Source: Cyrtodaria siliqua
Lineage: Eukaryota > Mollusca > Bivalvia > Adapedonta > Hiatellidae
DNA length: 64,000 nucleotides
Assembly: GCA_037043455.1 (NCBI GenBank)
Contig: JAWPHD010010211.1
Coordinates: 32,061 to 96,060 of the forward strand
Direction of reading: 5' to 3'
Positions 10,465 to 21,399 of this stretch are shown here, in pieces; positions within the stretch are counted from its first letter, which is position 1; each line of letters opens with the position of its first letter. The translations under genes were made by a program, and so were the position numbers. Under the pieces are notes generated by a model that searched no databases, was not told the origin of the DNA, and worked only from the letters and a program-made list of their open reading frames with translations.

Positions 10465-11452
10465 AATCCTTTAGAATGTTTAAGGTCGAATTACTTGCAT
10501 AAGGGTGAGTTCTTCCTTTTATTTTTGGCAAGCATTTCTTATTCTCTTCATGAACAGCGTTTTTAATGCACTTAAATCCAGTTTGACCATTTAATGTGAA
10601 ATGGTTTGATCTGGAAAAATCGCTGATGCCTAGAAATTTCTCAACACGCGACAGTTCATCTGCAGGGTCTGTTATAAACTTTTCTCCGTCTATAACGTGA
10701 ACTTGACTGAAAGAAAAAACCTTCAACCAATTCTTGAAAAACAAATCATACATCGATTTTTCAATATATTTGCTAGATTTGTTCACAAATGTTCGATTTC
10801 CTGAACTTTTTAAAACACTATCCTCGAATGATATGTATCCACTTTCACGGTTCCGGTACTGTGCCATGGCGAAATTTGAAATGACCCTTTTGACCGGATC
10901 TCTCACGATCAGTAACAATTTGATATCGTCTTTCATTGCCTTTATCCTTTCTGGAACTGACTTGATGTAGAAATACTGCGGAGTCCTCTCAATAGTTATC
11001 TGTCCTGCCTTACTACAGGGTAGCATGCTACGATACCATGACTCGCCCAGAAAGTAGTTACTGGTGAAAAAGTTCGTCTGCTTGGAATCTAATGAAATTT
11101 GAGGATGGATTTTAAGAAATTCTGCGAGTGCCGTTGTGCCACATTTTTGAACTCCTATTATAATGCAGTCTGGTAGCTTTTGGGTGCAGTTCGTTGACAA
11201 AAGTGTTGTTATGTTGCCTCGACCATTACTGTATGGAGATAAGGTAATTCCATCTATGTTTGGTATCTGTGATTTATTTCTTGTAGAGAGATTAGCGTTC
11301 CATTCTAAACCTAAAACACACTGTGCTTTCATGTGAAGTACCATCTGGCGCCAATTAAAAGTTGCTAGACAAATGAAGAAACAAGTCAAACACGCGATGA
11401 AGATTGTGTTAAACCGTCTAGGTACTCTTCTGTATATGTTGACCTCACCCAT
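10406..11452 (-). CDS. Heparan sulfate 3-O-sulfotransferase-like protein
   Basis: A 348-aa type II Golgi membrane enzyme that should transfer sulfate from PAPS to a glycan. Residues 15-31 form the single membrane anchor after a short basic cytosolic tail. A stem follows to about residue 94, and the rest is the sulfotransferase domain. The 5'-phosphosulfate loop is residues 97-109 (IIIGVQKCGTTAL) and the 3'-phosphate site is 179-193 (LLLIVRDPVKRVISN). RTPQYF (156-161), C295/C307 and KGRTHP (312-317) match the heparan sulfate 3-O-sulfotransferase pattern. Oddly, the family motif KExHFF, which holds the catalytic Glu, reads KQTNFF (124-129). All coding lies in one exon. A splice acceptor (TTTCACTTTCAG) ends 2 nt before the ATG, so an upstream non-coding exon is likely, and foldback element F1 sits in that intron. 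Length is normal for the family. Exact glycan substrate and activity are uncertain. Confidence 0.85.
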   Translation of the reverse strand: MGEVNIYRRVPRRFNTIFIACLTCFFICLATFNWRQMVLHMKAQCVLGLEWNANLSTRNKSQIPNIDGITLSPYSNGRGNITTLLSTNCTQKLPDCIIIGVQKCGTTALAEFLKIHPQISLDSKQTNFFTSNYFLGESWYRSMLPCSKAGQITIERTPQYFYIKSVPERIKAMKDDIKLLLIVRDPVKRVISNFAMAQYRNRESGYISFEDSVLKSSGNRTFVNKSSKYIEKSMYDLFFKNWLKVFSFSQVHVIDGEKFITDPADELSRVEKFLGISDFSRSNHFTLNGQTGFKCIKNAVHEENKKCLPKIKGRTHPYASNSTLNILKDFFINRNAAFFKTINTTFEW

Positions 11453-11475
11453 TACTGAAAGTGAAAAATATTATA

Positions 11476-11935
11476 CAACTATTTAATTCCTTAGAAGTCA
11501 AGGGTTAGAACTATTTATCAGAGGGAGTGACTATTGACCCGAGAAGGGTACTATTGCACGAGGAGGCACGCCGAGTGCAATAGTGGCCTTCAAGGGTCAG
11601 TAGTCACTCAGAAGGATAAATAGTTCTAATCCATTGACTCCTAAGGCATTAAAAAATTGTTTTATTATATATCATCAAATATAACAGTTTTGATTTTTTA
11701 CTAATAAAATTAAAATTTGGAGCGTGACCAGTGTAAACAATGTATCTGCTTGAATGCTTGTGTGTTTTTTATTTTAAACATGCGCGTCACTGACACAGAT
11801 CGAATATTGCACGGTCACGTGACGCTTTGCTGTTTTTTAAAAAGAAAGCGCGTCAATGACAGAAATTTACTATTGCACGGTCACGTGATGAACGATTGAA
11901 CGGTTGGCATATTTTCAATGAGAATGGTCAAAACT
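11476..11935. mobile_element. Foldback element F1, copy 2 (single satellite unit)
   Basis: The hairpin at 11476-11660 contains a longer loop than copy 1 ('ctattgcacgaggaggcacg'). It is followed by the same AT-rich flank, one satellite-like unit with GTCACGTGACG (about 11781-11830) and the shared tail to 11935. It starts about 20 bp upstream of the sulfotransferase splice acceptor, and is the unexpanded version of the element at 7708-9145. Confidence 0.75.
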
Positions 11936-12379
11936 ATATATGATATATAATAAAGCTAAACTATATGTTACGGCGATCTTACGAAACAGGACAACATACT
12001 TTTAGATTTCCTAGAAAATATCCTGATCGTACTACCGTGCACTATTAGCATTAATATTTACTAGAAATACTCACTGTCATACTGCTTTGCATGAATTACA
12101 TTTTACATTTGCTAGAAAATATTCTAATCATAGTATTGTACCATATTAATATGTTATGCTGGAATATTGCTGGTTTGGACCCTTGCATACGCTCCCTAGT
12201 CAGCGGACGATTTTCTCTTCGTCATGAAAATAATTGCTCTGGAAAACTCGACGGCTCACCTTGTTTTAAATCGTACATTTTAGTACATAGTGGGTTTGTC
12301 TTGTCATTAGGTGTAACTAATTTAACAGAGGCTGAACGAACACATCATATGATTTATATGAATGATTTATACAACAGAA

Positions 12380-12511
12380 ACTAGCCGAGTCGTCGAGTTT
12401 TCTGGACCATACTAGTTCATTAACAATAAATAAATCGGACGAATCATGCGGCATACTTTATTGTTTATGAAACTGAAACATGATCGCCTCCAGTCCTTTT
12501 AAGAGGCAAAT
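12380..12511. mobile_element. Terminal fragment of element E
   Basis: It runs from 'ctagccgagtcgtcgagtt' to the terminus GATCGCCTCCAGTCCTTTTAA. The same terminus or its complement is found at 25098-25240, about 38700-38860 and both ends of 40836-42005. Partial copy. Confidence 0.55.
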
Positions 12512-12594
12512 ATTGTTTGCCTATTGTTCAGGTATGAGCAATTTTATAAATACGTATATAAATTATATATCATAAGAACTGGACTTCTTAATGG

Positions 12595-12985
12595 TTAATA
12601 ACAATACGTTATTTTTCAAACTCAGTTGAGAAATAAATATTTGCAGCCAAAATGCTTTTTGGTGGGACTTTTTCCATGTTGCTGGGGCAGCAGAAAATGA
12701 AGAAATCTTAAATAACTTCCGTTCCTAATATTTTACTATACAACTTTCAGAGTGTCTTAATTTACATTTATAATAAAACACACTGAAACATGTTCGAATG
12801 AAAAATCTAAAAACTTTTTTTTTTTCAAATATGTGATGCAGCAGAATTTTGCATTGAAAATGCTCTATCAAAAACATTTTTTGTATGTATTTTTTTTATT
12901 TTTTAACCTATTTTGAAAAGTTAGATACTTTTATTTACCACCAAAAATGTCTGTTTCAATGATTTACATTTTATTTAGGTACTAG
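12595..12985. repeat. Dispersed repeat R3, copy 1
   Basis: An inverted counterpart lies at 57190-57510. Shared landmarks are 'gttgagaaataaatatt', a 'gtgggac' block, 'cagcagaattttgcattgaaaatg' and 'ttttatttaccaccaaaaatg' (with complements). Non-coding. Confidence 0.6.
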
Positions 12986-14470
12986 TTCAATTTTGTCTGA
13001 AAGGTCCATAAAACATTTGGCTTAAACAAGCGCCCCGAACAATAAATATTGTTTAAGAGATGGTTGAGCAAATCCTATGCACAATAACAGGGTGTAATAA
13101 CCACGTTTTTGATCGGTTTCACGACAAAAAATGTAAACAAAGCGCTCGATTCAGGTAGGGCATTTCGTCATTACTTAATCTTAATATTTAACGAATTTTG
13201 TTCAAATAAAGCGCACACGCCCTTTCAATGGAAGCTATTTCTTCGCCGCAAAAGATAATTTGGTTCATTCAGTACTTTCTGAGATTAGCCCTTCAAAAAT
13301 GTACACCGTCATAGATTTCTTTCGTTTCCAAGACATTGGGGTTGCCGGGGTGGGTTGTATTGGGGTGTAGGGGCTTATGTCAGAAAATACTAGCTATATC
13401 GAATTTCCTTCTGCGGCGGAGGAAAGAGCTGACTTTGGAGGGGTATCGCGTTACGTTAGATGTTGCGGTTTCGCCCAATGTATTGTATTGTTACGTTTTC
13501 ACATAACCGGTGTAATCGCAGTTTTAGTCAAAAATGTGTCACCGTACATCAACAGAAAGAAGAAATGTTTGTCTCGTTGGAAAATGTGTATTTTTTCTAT
13601 TTTGATTAAGATGTGTCACAATTACAACGGTCTAAACTTGCCCAAAGGCGTCATTTTTGGTCTGTCACACGTCACAAAATGATCTATGAACGTTGGTCTA
13701 AACGGAAGAAAATCAGGAAAAAATGAAATCACGTTCGACGCAAGTCTGACGTCACCAGAAGGCGTTGCTAGATTTTCAAATGTTTTCAATGACTTCCGGA
13801 AACGCAGTGGAGAAAAATGCAGCGTTAAGAAAAGTTGTCAAGCTCATTTTGGAAAAAGCCAAATGCGTTAATTAATTATTCCTATCCAAATCGTCATGAA
13901 GGGTAAATGAAATAAAATTGATTTCGCATTTTATAAAGGATGTACTGTAACTATACATTAATTTGTATCAATTTCCAAGAACAATGTATTTAAAAATGCA
14001 ATTGGAATGTCCAACGTCCGCAAAAAAATGTGAATAACACTTTAAATCGCGCAGATTAATTTTGATTTGTGCATGTCGATTAATATACACAACCATATTT
14101 GAAATATTGTAAATGCGGTTTTTCTCTACTTTCATTTCATGTAAAATCTATCTGCCCTATCAAGAAATGCTTTTTTCATAAATAAAATTCTTTGTCTAAT
14201 AAAAAATGTCCAACGACGTTTTTATCGCATTTTGAACGTTACTTTGACGTTAATGGTCTGTTAATAATAGCGTTATTATTAGAGTTACCATTACCCCACC
14301 CCCATTGTTTTATTGACTTTTTCTAGTTTTTCATTAAACATTATTTATATCGTTATTGTTGTTCAATCGGTCGATCAGTTAAACAGCAAATTTAATTAAT
14401 AAAATTATTTAATAAATAATAAAAATAAATATTACTCAATTTCATTAAAATCATACCCTTTATTACGCCA
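12986..14470. other. Intergenic DNA with a less AT-rich patch
   Basis: 13377-13870 is somewhat richer in GC and contains open frames of 101 and 61 codons on the plus strand. They show no recognisable domain or splice context and are not annotated as genes. The rest is AT-rich and featureless. Confidence 0.4.
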
Positions 14471-15228
14471 CGATACTCTACACTACAAGGATCTGACAAC
14501 ACTCCATTTGAGGTCACGTCAGATTGACCTTACGATTAGCCAATCAGATTTCAGCCTACAAAATTGCTCGGTATAGACTGCTTCACTGCTCATATACAAC
14601 GCTGTGAAGCAGTCTACGCTCGGTATGTCCGTAACTTTTAGCTTATAAAACTCAAAATAACTGTGTTGACAAACATAACATACCAACTATTATTAAATAT
14701 TTACTTAAAAAAACAAAAACAAGATTGTTTGACGGAATTCAATAGCGGTACAAAAAATGTACCGATTCGTGGGATTGAGCCCACACTAAAATGACACTCG
14801 CGGGTCAACAGTCGAGTTCGCTATCAACTCAGCTAAGCGGACCAGATGTACTATGTCTTACTATTTAGAGTAGTAAAGTCGTAATCATTTCGGTGGAATA
14901 TACATTTTCAAAACACACATGGAAGCACCCATGATTTTCTTCGTATCTTGATATAAAACATGCCATTTAGTGCATTTCTTTGAATATGTCGTGCAATCCA
15001 CAGCAATAACACACGAAGACTTTATCTTTATTCGCATATATATGTATGTGTTTTATGTGGATTTTCGTTTGTTCAGTTCACTCGAACGTCATCTGAAGTG
15101 CATATGAAACGCGATATTTCATTGGTTGAATTTAGTTGATCTTCTCATGAATATTGATTAGATGAAAGGTGGATCTGTCGTGACCTTCAAGGGAGTGTTG
15201 TCAAATCCTATAGCGGAGAGTATCAAAT
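14471..15228. mobile_element. TIR element C, copy 1, carrying a tRNA-like sequence
   Basis: Inverted termini of about 65 bp. The left arm reads GATACTCTACACTACAAGG, then 'tctgacaacactcc' and 'gaggtcacgtcag'. Their complements are at 15160-15228. The interior has a hairpin (14572-14632, 'ggtatagactgcttcactgc') and a tRNA-like block at 14761-14845. A second, inverted, right-truncated copy is at 57655-58375. No transposase. Confidence 0.75.
14761..14845 (-). other. tRNA-like sequence inside element C
   Basis: On the minus strand: GGTCCGC, an A-box-like TAGCTGAGTTGATAGCG, a possible ACTCG/CGAGT stem, then a B-box-like GTGGGCTCAATCCCAC. The anticodon loop would be too long for a normal tRNA, so it is best read as a tRNA-derived promoter segment. 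The cognate block at 58030-58120 (CCCGCTTAGCTCAGTTCGATAG) is in the second copy of the element. Confidence 0.5.
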
Positions 15229-15293
15229 CCTAATTAGGATATGATTTTAATGAGATTGAAATATTACTATACTTTTTGTAGTGGCCGAAAAAC

Positions 15294-16043
15294 ATGGAGC
15301 GTTACTCCTCCAATAGAAGGGAAAAACGTTTGGAGCAAAAGCGACAATGGCATGAAAGAAACAAACACAAGTATTGCAAGGAAAGGAGAAGCGAGATTGA
15401 AAAGAGCTACTTTGACAAAAACGCGTCTAAAAGGGCTCTACTAAAAAGACAGCAAAGGTTAAATGAGCATGACAGACTGAAAAACCAACGAGAGCGGAAA
15501 ACAAAAAGTCGAGACAAGGCAAAAGAAAATACGAAAGAATATACACCAGTCACAAGTCAATCAGTCTTTAAACACAAAATTAACAAATGTCGTACCTTGA
15601 AAAAAGTAAAAGACGCACTACCCAACACATGTAACAGGCGAAATTCAGTGAGTTGTAACAACAGTTTAAACAAACACCGCCATCACATGATATAGATTCA
15701 AATATTGTTAAAAATATAAAAGAAGTTATTACTCTTACGAAAAAGAAACGATCTAAAGATGCCCGAGCGACCATTAACGTTCTTACTGCGGCTGTTAGTG
15801 AAGAAAACATTCATAAAGAAAAGACTAAAGTTGCAAGAAAAATGCTGGCTATAAAAAGTACGACAAAGTGTAATGGTATCAGAGAATGCATCTTTTATGC
15901 ACATACTCGTAAGTAGGAAAGTGAGTATATCAGATGACAACAAAAGAAAAGTGTATGACTGGTGGATTTCACCTAGAAGTTCCAGAACTAGACTAAACAA
16001 AGCAGATGTAAAAAGAAAAAGGACAGGCACACATACATATATC
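15294..16043 (+). pseudogene. DFSENY-family ORF, N-terminal part (broken)
   Basis: A basic protein fragment starting MERYSSNRREKRLEQKR is open in one frame to about 15690. It continues in a second frame (TKKKRSKDARATINVLTAAV...) and returns to the first at about 15873 (ISDDNKRKVYDWW...RLNKADVKRKRTG). At least two frameshifts break it. It stops making sense at about 16043, where an array of GCTAAAGGTAACAA begins. The missing downstream half appears at 25838. As I recall, similar basic-then-Cys proteins ending in a DFSENY motif are repeated, TE-like, uncharacterised proteins of invertebrates. Function is unknown, and a mobile-element origin is likely but unproven. Confidence 0.6.
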
Positions 16044-16060
16044 AGTCACCCAGTAAAAAA

Positions 16061-16200
16061 TTCCGCTAAAGGTAACAACTGCCGCTAAAGGTAACAATTC
16101 AAACGCCAAAGGAAATAACCTCCGCTAAAGGGAACAATCACCTCTTCCGCTAAAGGTAACAACGCTAACAACTTTCATTTTAACGATAAAGGTAACAACT
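16061..16200. repeat. CGCTAAAGGTAACAA array, left (inverted with 25590-25837)
   Basis: Irregular copies of CCGCTAAAGGTAACAA(C/T) are separated by short linkers, including 'acctcttccgctaaagg'. The reverse complement of 25590-25837 shows the same linkers in the same order, so the two arrays are inverted copies bounding 9.4 kb of DNA. Confidence 0.8.
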
Positions 16201-16590
16201 TTATACGATATTGTAATAAAACAACTGATATTGTAACATCGACCGATACTGTAATAAAGAACAACTGATATTGTAACATCGACCGATACTGTAATAAAGA
16301 ACAACTGAGAGTAACATCGATCGATACTGTAATGAAGAACAACTGATATTGTAAAATCGACCGATACTGTAATAAAAAGCAACTGATATTGTAACATCGA
16401 CCGATATTGTAATAAAACAACTGATATTGTAACATCGACCGATACTGTAATAAAATAACTGATATTGTAATATCGACCGATATTGTAATGAGATTCACCG
16501 ATGATATAATAACATCTCTGACCGATATTGTAATATGTTTTAACCGATAGTGTAATAACATTTGTTTCCAATCGATATTGTAACAATCGT
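16200..16590. repeat. ~38-bp minisatellite (GATATTGTAACATCGACC)
   Basis: About ten units of GATATTGTAACATCGACC plus 'gatactgtaataaagaacaact' gradually degenerate rightwards. The long minus-strand open frames here (e.g. 16125-16859) are repeat artefacts. Confidence 0.85.
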
Positions 16591-16599
16591 AATACTGTT

Positions 16600-18660
16600 T
16601 TTATCGACCGATAATTTAAAACTTTTCGGCTGATAACGTATAATGCCATCCGTTCTTGTACTACCAAACAAATGCTATTGACTTGTAACAGTAAGACGTT
16701 TGGTATTACAGCTAAAGACGTCATCCTTGCAACAAGCGGAGAAAGGGGTGAACAATGGAGCCTATTGCAAAATCTGCGATAGTTAATTTTCACATTTTCT
16801 GTCCTGGACAACTCCATAGCACTTCCGGAACCACAGCGCATTCGGCGCGCAAACAACACACAAAATCAACTTATTTCCTTTTCACATCGACTCTCTCTTT
16901 AGAGAGGTTTTTGCTAAAGGTTTTGGACACATTGCGATAGTGCATATAATGTTCCTTTGGGAAAATCGCTAAAACTGCGATAGGTGTATTATTCCTAATT
17001 TTCAGAACGTCTAAAAATCACGTGCAGGTTGAAACCTGCAGGCACGTGACGTCGACAGCAGAATCAAAGACCATTCACAACATCTCTCGATCACTTCTTT
17101 GAAGCATATCACGAATGTATCTAGGTTTCCATATTGGTTACGTCATACTAGCATGGCGCTCCTTAGATTCCCGCCAAAAGAAATTTGCAAGATCAAAGTT
17201 ATCATCAAAGTTTAGTCGATTACTCCATCTATAGTTTATTTAAATGAAAACAGTGATAAAACCTTCATAAAACAAATAAACGACCTCGAACAATACGGAA
17301 GACGAAATCGGGCCTGTCGCATGACAAGGAAGATGAGACATCCCAAGAAATAACTGTTATACCATTATATCCGAAAATAAAGAGAAATCCTAGAGTATAA
17401 CGAGACCAACAGTATGGGTGGCTTTAATATACGTATACTCAAAATGTACAATGTACAATATAAAAGAGCAGAGTAATTCATTTTATTTTATGATAAGCAA
17501 TGAAATACTGTGTTTTATCAGTGAAATAAAAGTGATTGTGGAATATAGAGTTTTATTTCCACAGTAGCTGCCGGGACTACCTTTTTAATGTACAGCCAAC
17601 ACAAATGCATGCACAGTAACACAATATATTCCTACTAAATCCACTGTTTATTTAATTTCTTTCTTTCTGTGACATTAATGGTTTCAAAAAAGGTGACGTC
17701 ATGTAACGTTTCGTTACGTCATCGTGACTTGGAAAGAAGCGTGTGTTTAGTTACTGAAATTAGTTACTGAAATTGCTTAAATAATTGCTCGTAAAATCAT
17801 AAAATAAAAAGAAATAACCTCTATATATTTACAATAAACAATGTAACACCATGGACATCGGTATTAAAAAAACGCTTGCTACTTGTCATTGATAATATCT
17901 TTCATTGTCATTTTTGATATACAGTGTTGTCCAATATGTGGTGCAAAAATACGGCCACACTTTGAGAGCAAGTGAACCGCTAGATATATTATGTTTTTCA
18001 AAGTAAGGGACAAGTTAAATGTCATAATTCAGATTTCCAATTAAAAAAGTCAAAAGAAGAAATATTTACAAACCAAACCTAATGAATCATAAATAAAAAA
18101 ATAATTATATTAATAAATGACGGTGCTATAAAGGCTATATGTTTTTCACTTTTTTGTATTCATAAATATTGTTAAGTGAAGTTCAATAAGTAGTAAAGAT
18201 AAAAAATACGTAGCATTCTTCTGTATGCGTCAAAGGTAATACAATGTTAATACTATGAAAGAGTTATTTGATACTATAGATTTTAGTCTTGTTTTAGATT
18301 TCCTGAAATAAATCAGACTTTATAAATCATTATAATGTGTTCTTATATATATTTACTTGTTTATATACCCGTTGACGGGCATTTGTTGATTTACATATAA
18401 AGTTTATATTACTACCATATCATCCCTTATTTTTAATAGTTTTATTTTTATATATTTACATTAATTTTTAATTTCTACTTAATTCCTTCATCTTTCATCG
18501 GTTTTTGCGCACAATATGACCTATGTATGTGTCGACGTGCCGTAAAACACCATACATTCATTCATTCATTCATTCTTTCTTCTGTAAAGATATGTACATA
18601 GAATATATCCACAGTACACTCGTAATAATAGAATCATTGTTTAATTATATGTGGTTAATT
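16600..18660. other. Intergenic DNA with two palindromes
   Basis: 17019-17050 is a nested palindrome (CACGTGCAGGTT...AACCTG...CACGTG). 17690-17730 has 'gacgtcatgtaacg' and 'cgttacgtcatcg' arms. An ATTC microsatellite lies at about 18556-18576, preceded by an S2-SINE-like tail ('gccgtaaaacaccataca'). No genes. Confidence 0.5.
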
Positions 18661-18664
18661 TATT

Positions 18665-18890
18665 TACACTGTTCTGTTTTATTGGGATGACAGTAGGGTA
18701 AGTGTGAGGTTTGGTGCACCCTAGAACCTGGTTTAAACCCCCAGCGGCCTTTTTAGCCACTGACCGTTCCAAGGCGGTAGCCCTATTGTCAACCCTTTTA
18801 TGTTTGTGGTGTCTTCTTTGGCCTTTTATTCATCTTTAAAGTTGTTGTTTTGTTTCTGTGTGTGTTTGTGGTTGACTGTCGTCGTTGAAA
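18665..18890 (+). repeat. Segment P3, found 3' of the RT remnant
   Basis: It contains 'gggatgacagtagggtaagt', 'aacctggtttaaaccccc', 'gccactgaccgttcc', 'cctattgtcaacccttt' and 'tgtggttgactgtcgtc'. The same segment follows the RT remnant at 52290-52560 and recurs, whole or in part, at 28131, 58470, 59241 (-), 60808, 61040 (-) and 62005. Confidence 0.7.
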
Positions 18891-19314
18891 TCTAATTTGT
18901 ATTGCTATATTTACAAGGAAATTTATACATAGAGAATAATCACGAGTACTTTCGTTAGTTAATCAGTGTTTAGTATATTGTTTACGTTTCTGTGTGTGGT
19001 TTTTGTGTATTTGTGTCGTATATGCTGTGTGAGAAAAAAGACACACTACGTTTTTGGTACATATTATCTATGCTTGAATACTTTCACAACAGATTACTAA
19101 TCGTTTATTTAATGTTTTTATTACATGTCTGCGTGAAAGATCGGGATTTCTCAGTGCAAGAATATTCATAATCGCTAACTCAGAACACAATAATAACTAA
19201 CGTTGCTAACTCAGAACACAATAATAACTAACGTTGCGACGTTGAGGCGTGACGTCATCCGCCGATAACGTTCAATAAAGCGAATATTTGTTTGAAAAAC
19301 GTAATTTAAAATGT
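18891..19314. other. AT-rich DNA with a short direct repeat
   Basis: About 19177-19235 contains two tandem copies of 'gctaactcagaacacaataa' plus 'taactaacgtt'. Nothing else is recognised. Confidence 0.5.
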
Positions 19315-19492
19315 AATAAATAGATTATTTAACTGCTGGGGTCGATTATTGGGTAATCCTTCACTTGATGGTAGACGTGCTTTGTTTTTTCACTTACTCG
19401 CGTGCGCTCGTTCGTGAAAAGAACCACACATCTACCACTCGTGAAGGATTTGTCTATAATCGATCCCAGCAGTTAAATACTCTCTATATAAT
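19315..19492. mobile_element. Hairpin MITE
   Basis: 'tatttaactgctggggtcga' pairs with 'tcgatcccagcagttaaata', and 'ggtaatccttcact' with 'cgtgaaggatt'. The loop is 'cgcgtgcgctcg'-rich. About 178 bp, non-coding. Confidence 0.75.
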
Positions 19493-19846
19493 GTTTCTAA
19501 AGTGTGCTCATGCTGTGTGAGAAAATAAATCACACTGCTTGAATGGTGTGTGGGTAAATATATAGATGTGAACAATTACGATCTCCTATGACGTTTAAGT
19601 TATGCCGAGTGAGAGTTATGGTGTGTGAGTGTATATAAATTGGTACATAATATAGGTCTTTTAACAGAACCGGAATAATTTACGTCGATTGGGCGGCGAA
19701 ATTTCTTGCTAATTATTTGTATGACTATGATCCAATTCCCACGGTTTTTGTCGGTTTCGCGGTTTTAATGACGTTTCCAGTTTCATCCTTCATGTACTCT
19801 ACCCTTTGCTTTCCGTTTAAGTTCGAAAACATATACAAAGATAGTA

Positions 19847-20565
19847 ATGGATACAACTATATTATGTTCGTTTAATGTGAGAGGGCTGGGAAGTAAAAGC
19901 AAGCGAGATCAAATGTTTAGTTGGCTTAAATCACAATCATATGCGATCTGTTTTTTACAAGAGACACATTTAACTAAGGAGGATGAAACTATCTGGATAA
20001 AGAAATGGGGAGGGAGCGCATATTTTAGTGGTAACAATACAAATAAAGAAGGCATCTGTATATTGATAAATCCAACATTTCGATTCAACCTTATAAAATA
20101 TACGGACATAGTTAGAATAAGTATTGACGACAAAGAATTAACACTAATAAACATATAAGGCCCGAGCTTAGACGAAGCATCCTTCTTTGAAAAATTAGAA
20201 ACTTTTATTTTACAAAACGACGAAAATTCCTTTATACTTGGCGGTGATTTCAATACAGTTTTAGACATAAAACTGGACAAAAAAAACGGCAGACAAGACA
20301 CGGATAAAACATTTAGGGAAAACATTAACTCAATTATAAATACAAATAATCTTGTTAACATTTGGAGACCTTTTAACCCACAAAAACTTCAATATACATG
20401 GCTTTCAAATACCAACAATTTTTAGTAGGTTATACTTCGTTTCAATATCTGATAATCTAGTAAATTATTCAAATAAAAGTGTTATAAAACCCGGTTATAA
20501 ATCGGATCACTCCATTTTTAAGTGTACAATCTCCGGATTTTCCATCCAAACAAAATGTTCATGAC
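19847..20565 (+). pseudogene. LINE ORF2 endonuclease domain, broken
   Basis: The apurinic-type endonuclease (EEP) domain at the start of a non-LTR retrotransposon ORF2. Catalytic landmarks are in order: FNVRG (Asn), LQETH (Glu), LINI...GPS, GGDFNT and the closing KSDHS. A TAA at 20155-20157 replaces the Tyr of the INIYGP motif, and a frameshift near 20410 moves the C-terminus (SRLYFVSISDNLVNY...) to another frame. No reverse transcriptase follows, so the copy is 3'-truncated and dead. It lies inside the 9.8-kb interval that splits the DFSENY ORF. Confidence 0.85.
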
Positions 20566-21399
20566 TTTCAGGCTATACTTTCACACGTGTATATTAAGCT
20601 ATTTTCTGAATTGTTCCTGTTACGCTCCCTAGTCAGAGGAATATATACAAGTGTCGAATCAGTGGGGGTCATCTGTGTAATGCACTGACTGAATATACTG
20701 CTGCAGTGTACGATGATTATAATTTGTAGAGTTGACCTTTGTATTTGCATTTAGCACACGCATCTGTGTAGAAAGGTAAGTGCACTTTCACGTTCAAAAC
20801 AGTTGTGGCAGAAACTAAACCAAGTCTTTCTAATCGAATTACTATGCTAATTTATTATTTTCTATAACGATCAAACAAGGCATCAACTTGTATTAATTGC
20901 ATAATTTAAATTTGCGCTTTAAAAAAAAAAGTGTGGAAATCAAGTCGCGCGCTCTAAATTTCCATCTTAAATGTTTTTCGCGCGTTTTAAATCTTAAATT
21001 TTAAAAATCCCAGGATTTGTTGTTAAAACGTTTTTGGCAGGCTTGCCGAGGGGTCGATAGTCAGGAAAATTCTTGTTCTCGAGATACATCAAAATTGGGA
21101 AGATCCCACCATCTCGAAAAAGCAGAAAAAATTTCGGCAATTTCAGTGACCTCCGGGAATTGGTGAAAGTGTTTTTTGTGCATTCATAAACTAAGCGGAT
21201 CTAAAGGAGAGAAGATATGGAGAATATCAACGTAGAATTCTACCCTTCGCAATCATACCGAAACAAATTATGATGAACAACTTCAAAGAAGCGAGAAATA
21301 GATACTTTATCATGTAGACTGGAAGCCAACGAAAAGCACGTTCCAATTGTTAGCTTCAAGTTAATGAAATGATCGACTTCACACGATCAGGAAAACTTG
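20566..21399. other. Intergenic DNA
   Basis: It contains one copy of ACGCTCCCTAGTCAG (about 20620-20637), a short sequence also found near 12190 and 56866. 20940-20990 has 'gtcgcgcgctctaaatttcc' against 'cgcgcgttttaaat'. No genes. Confidence 0.4.

Noticed and set aside
12091..12384. 97-codon frame with WNIAGL, LINE-like at first sight
   Set aside because: No further endonuclease motif follows and part of it overlaps the shared ACGCTCCCTAGTCAG repeat and the element E border.
13377..13682. 101-codon frame in a GC-richer patch
   Set aside because: No recognisable motif; cysteine and basic content irregular; not enough to call a gene.
14761..14845. Functional tRNA gene
   Set aside because: The anticodon arm does not fit and the block sits inside a repeated TIR element; best read as tRNA-derived.
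16031..16038. Exact 8-bp ACATACAT as the only target duplication of the 9.8-kb insert
   Set aside because: The exact 8-mer puts the two ORF halves out of frame; the in-frame ACATAYATY alignment is equally good, so the duplication length is left open.
16125..16859. 244-codon minus-strand frame
   Set aside because: It is the 38-bp minisatellite read through (ITISVVLLQYRS-type repeats).
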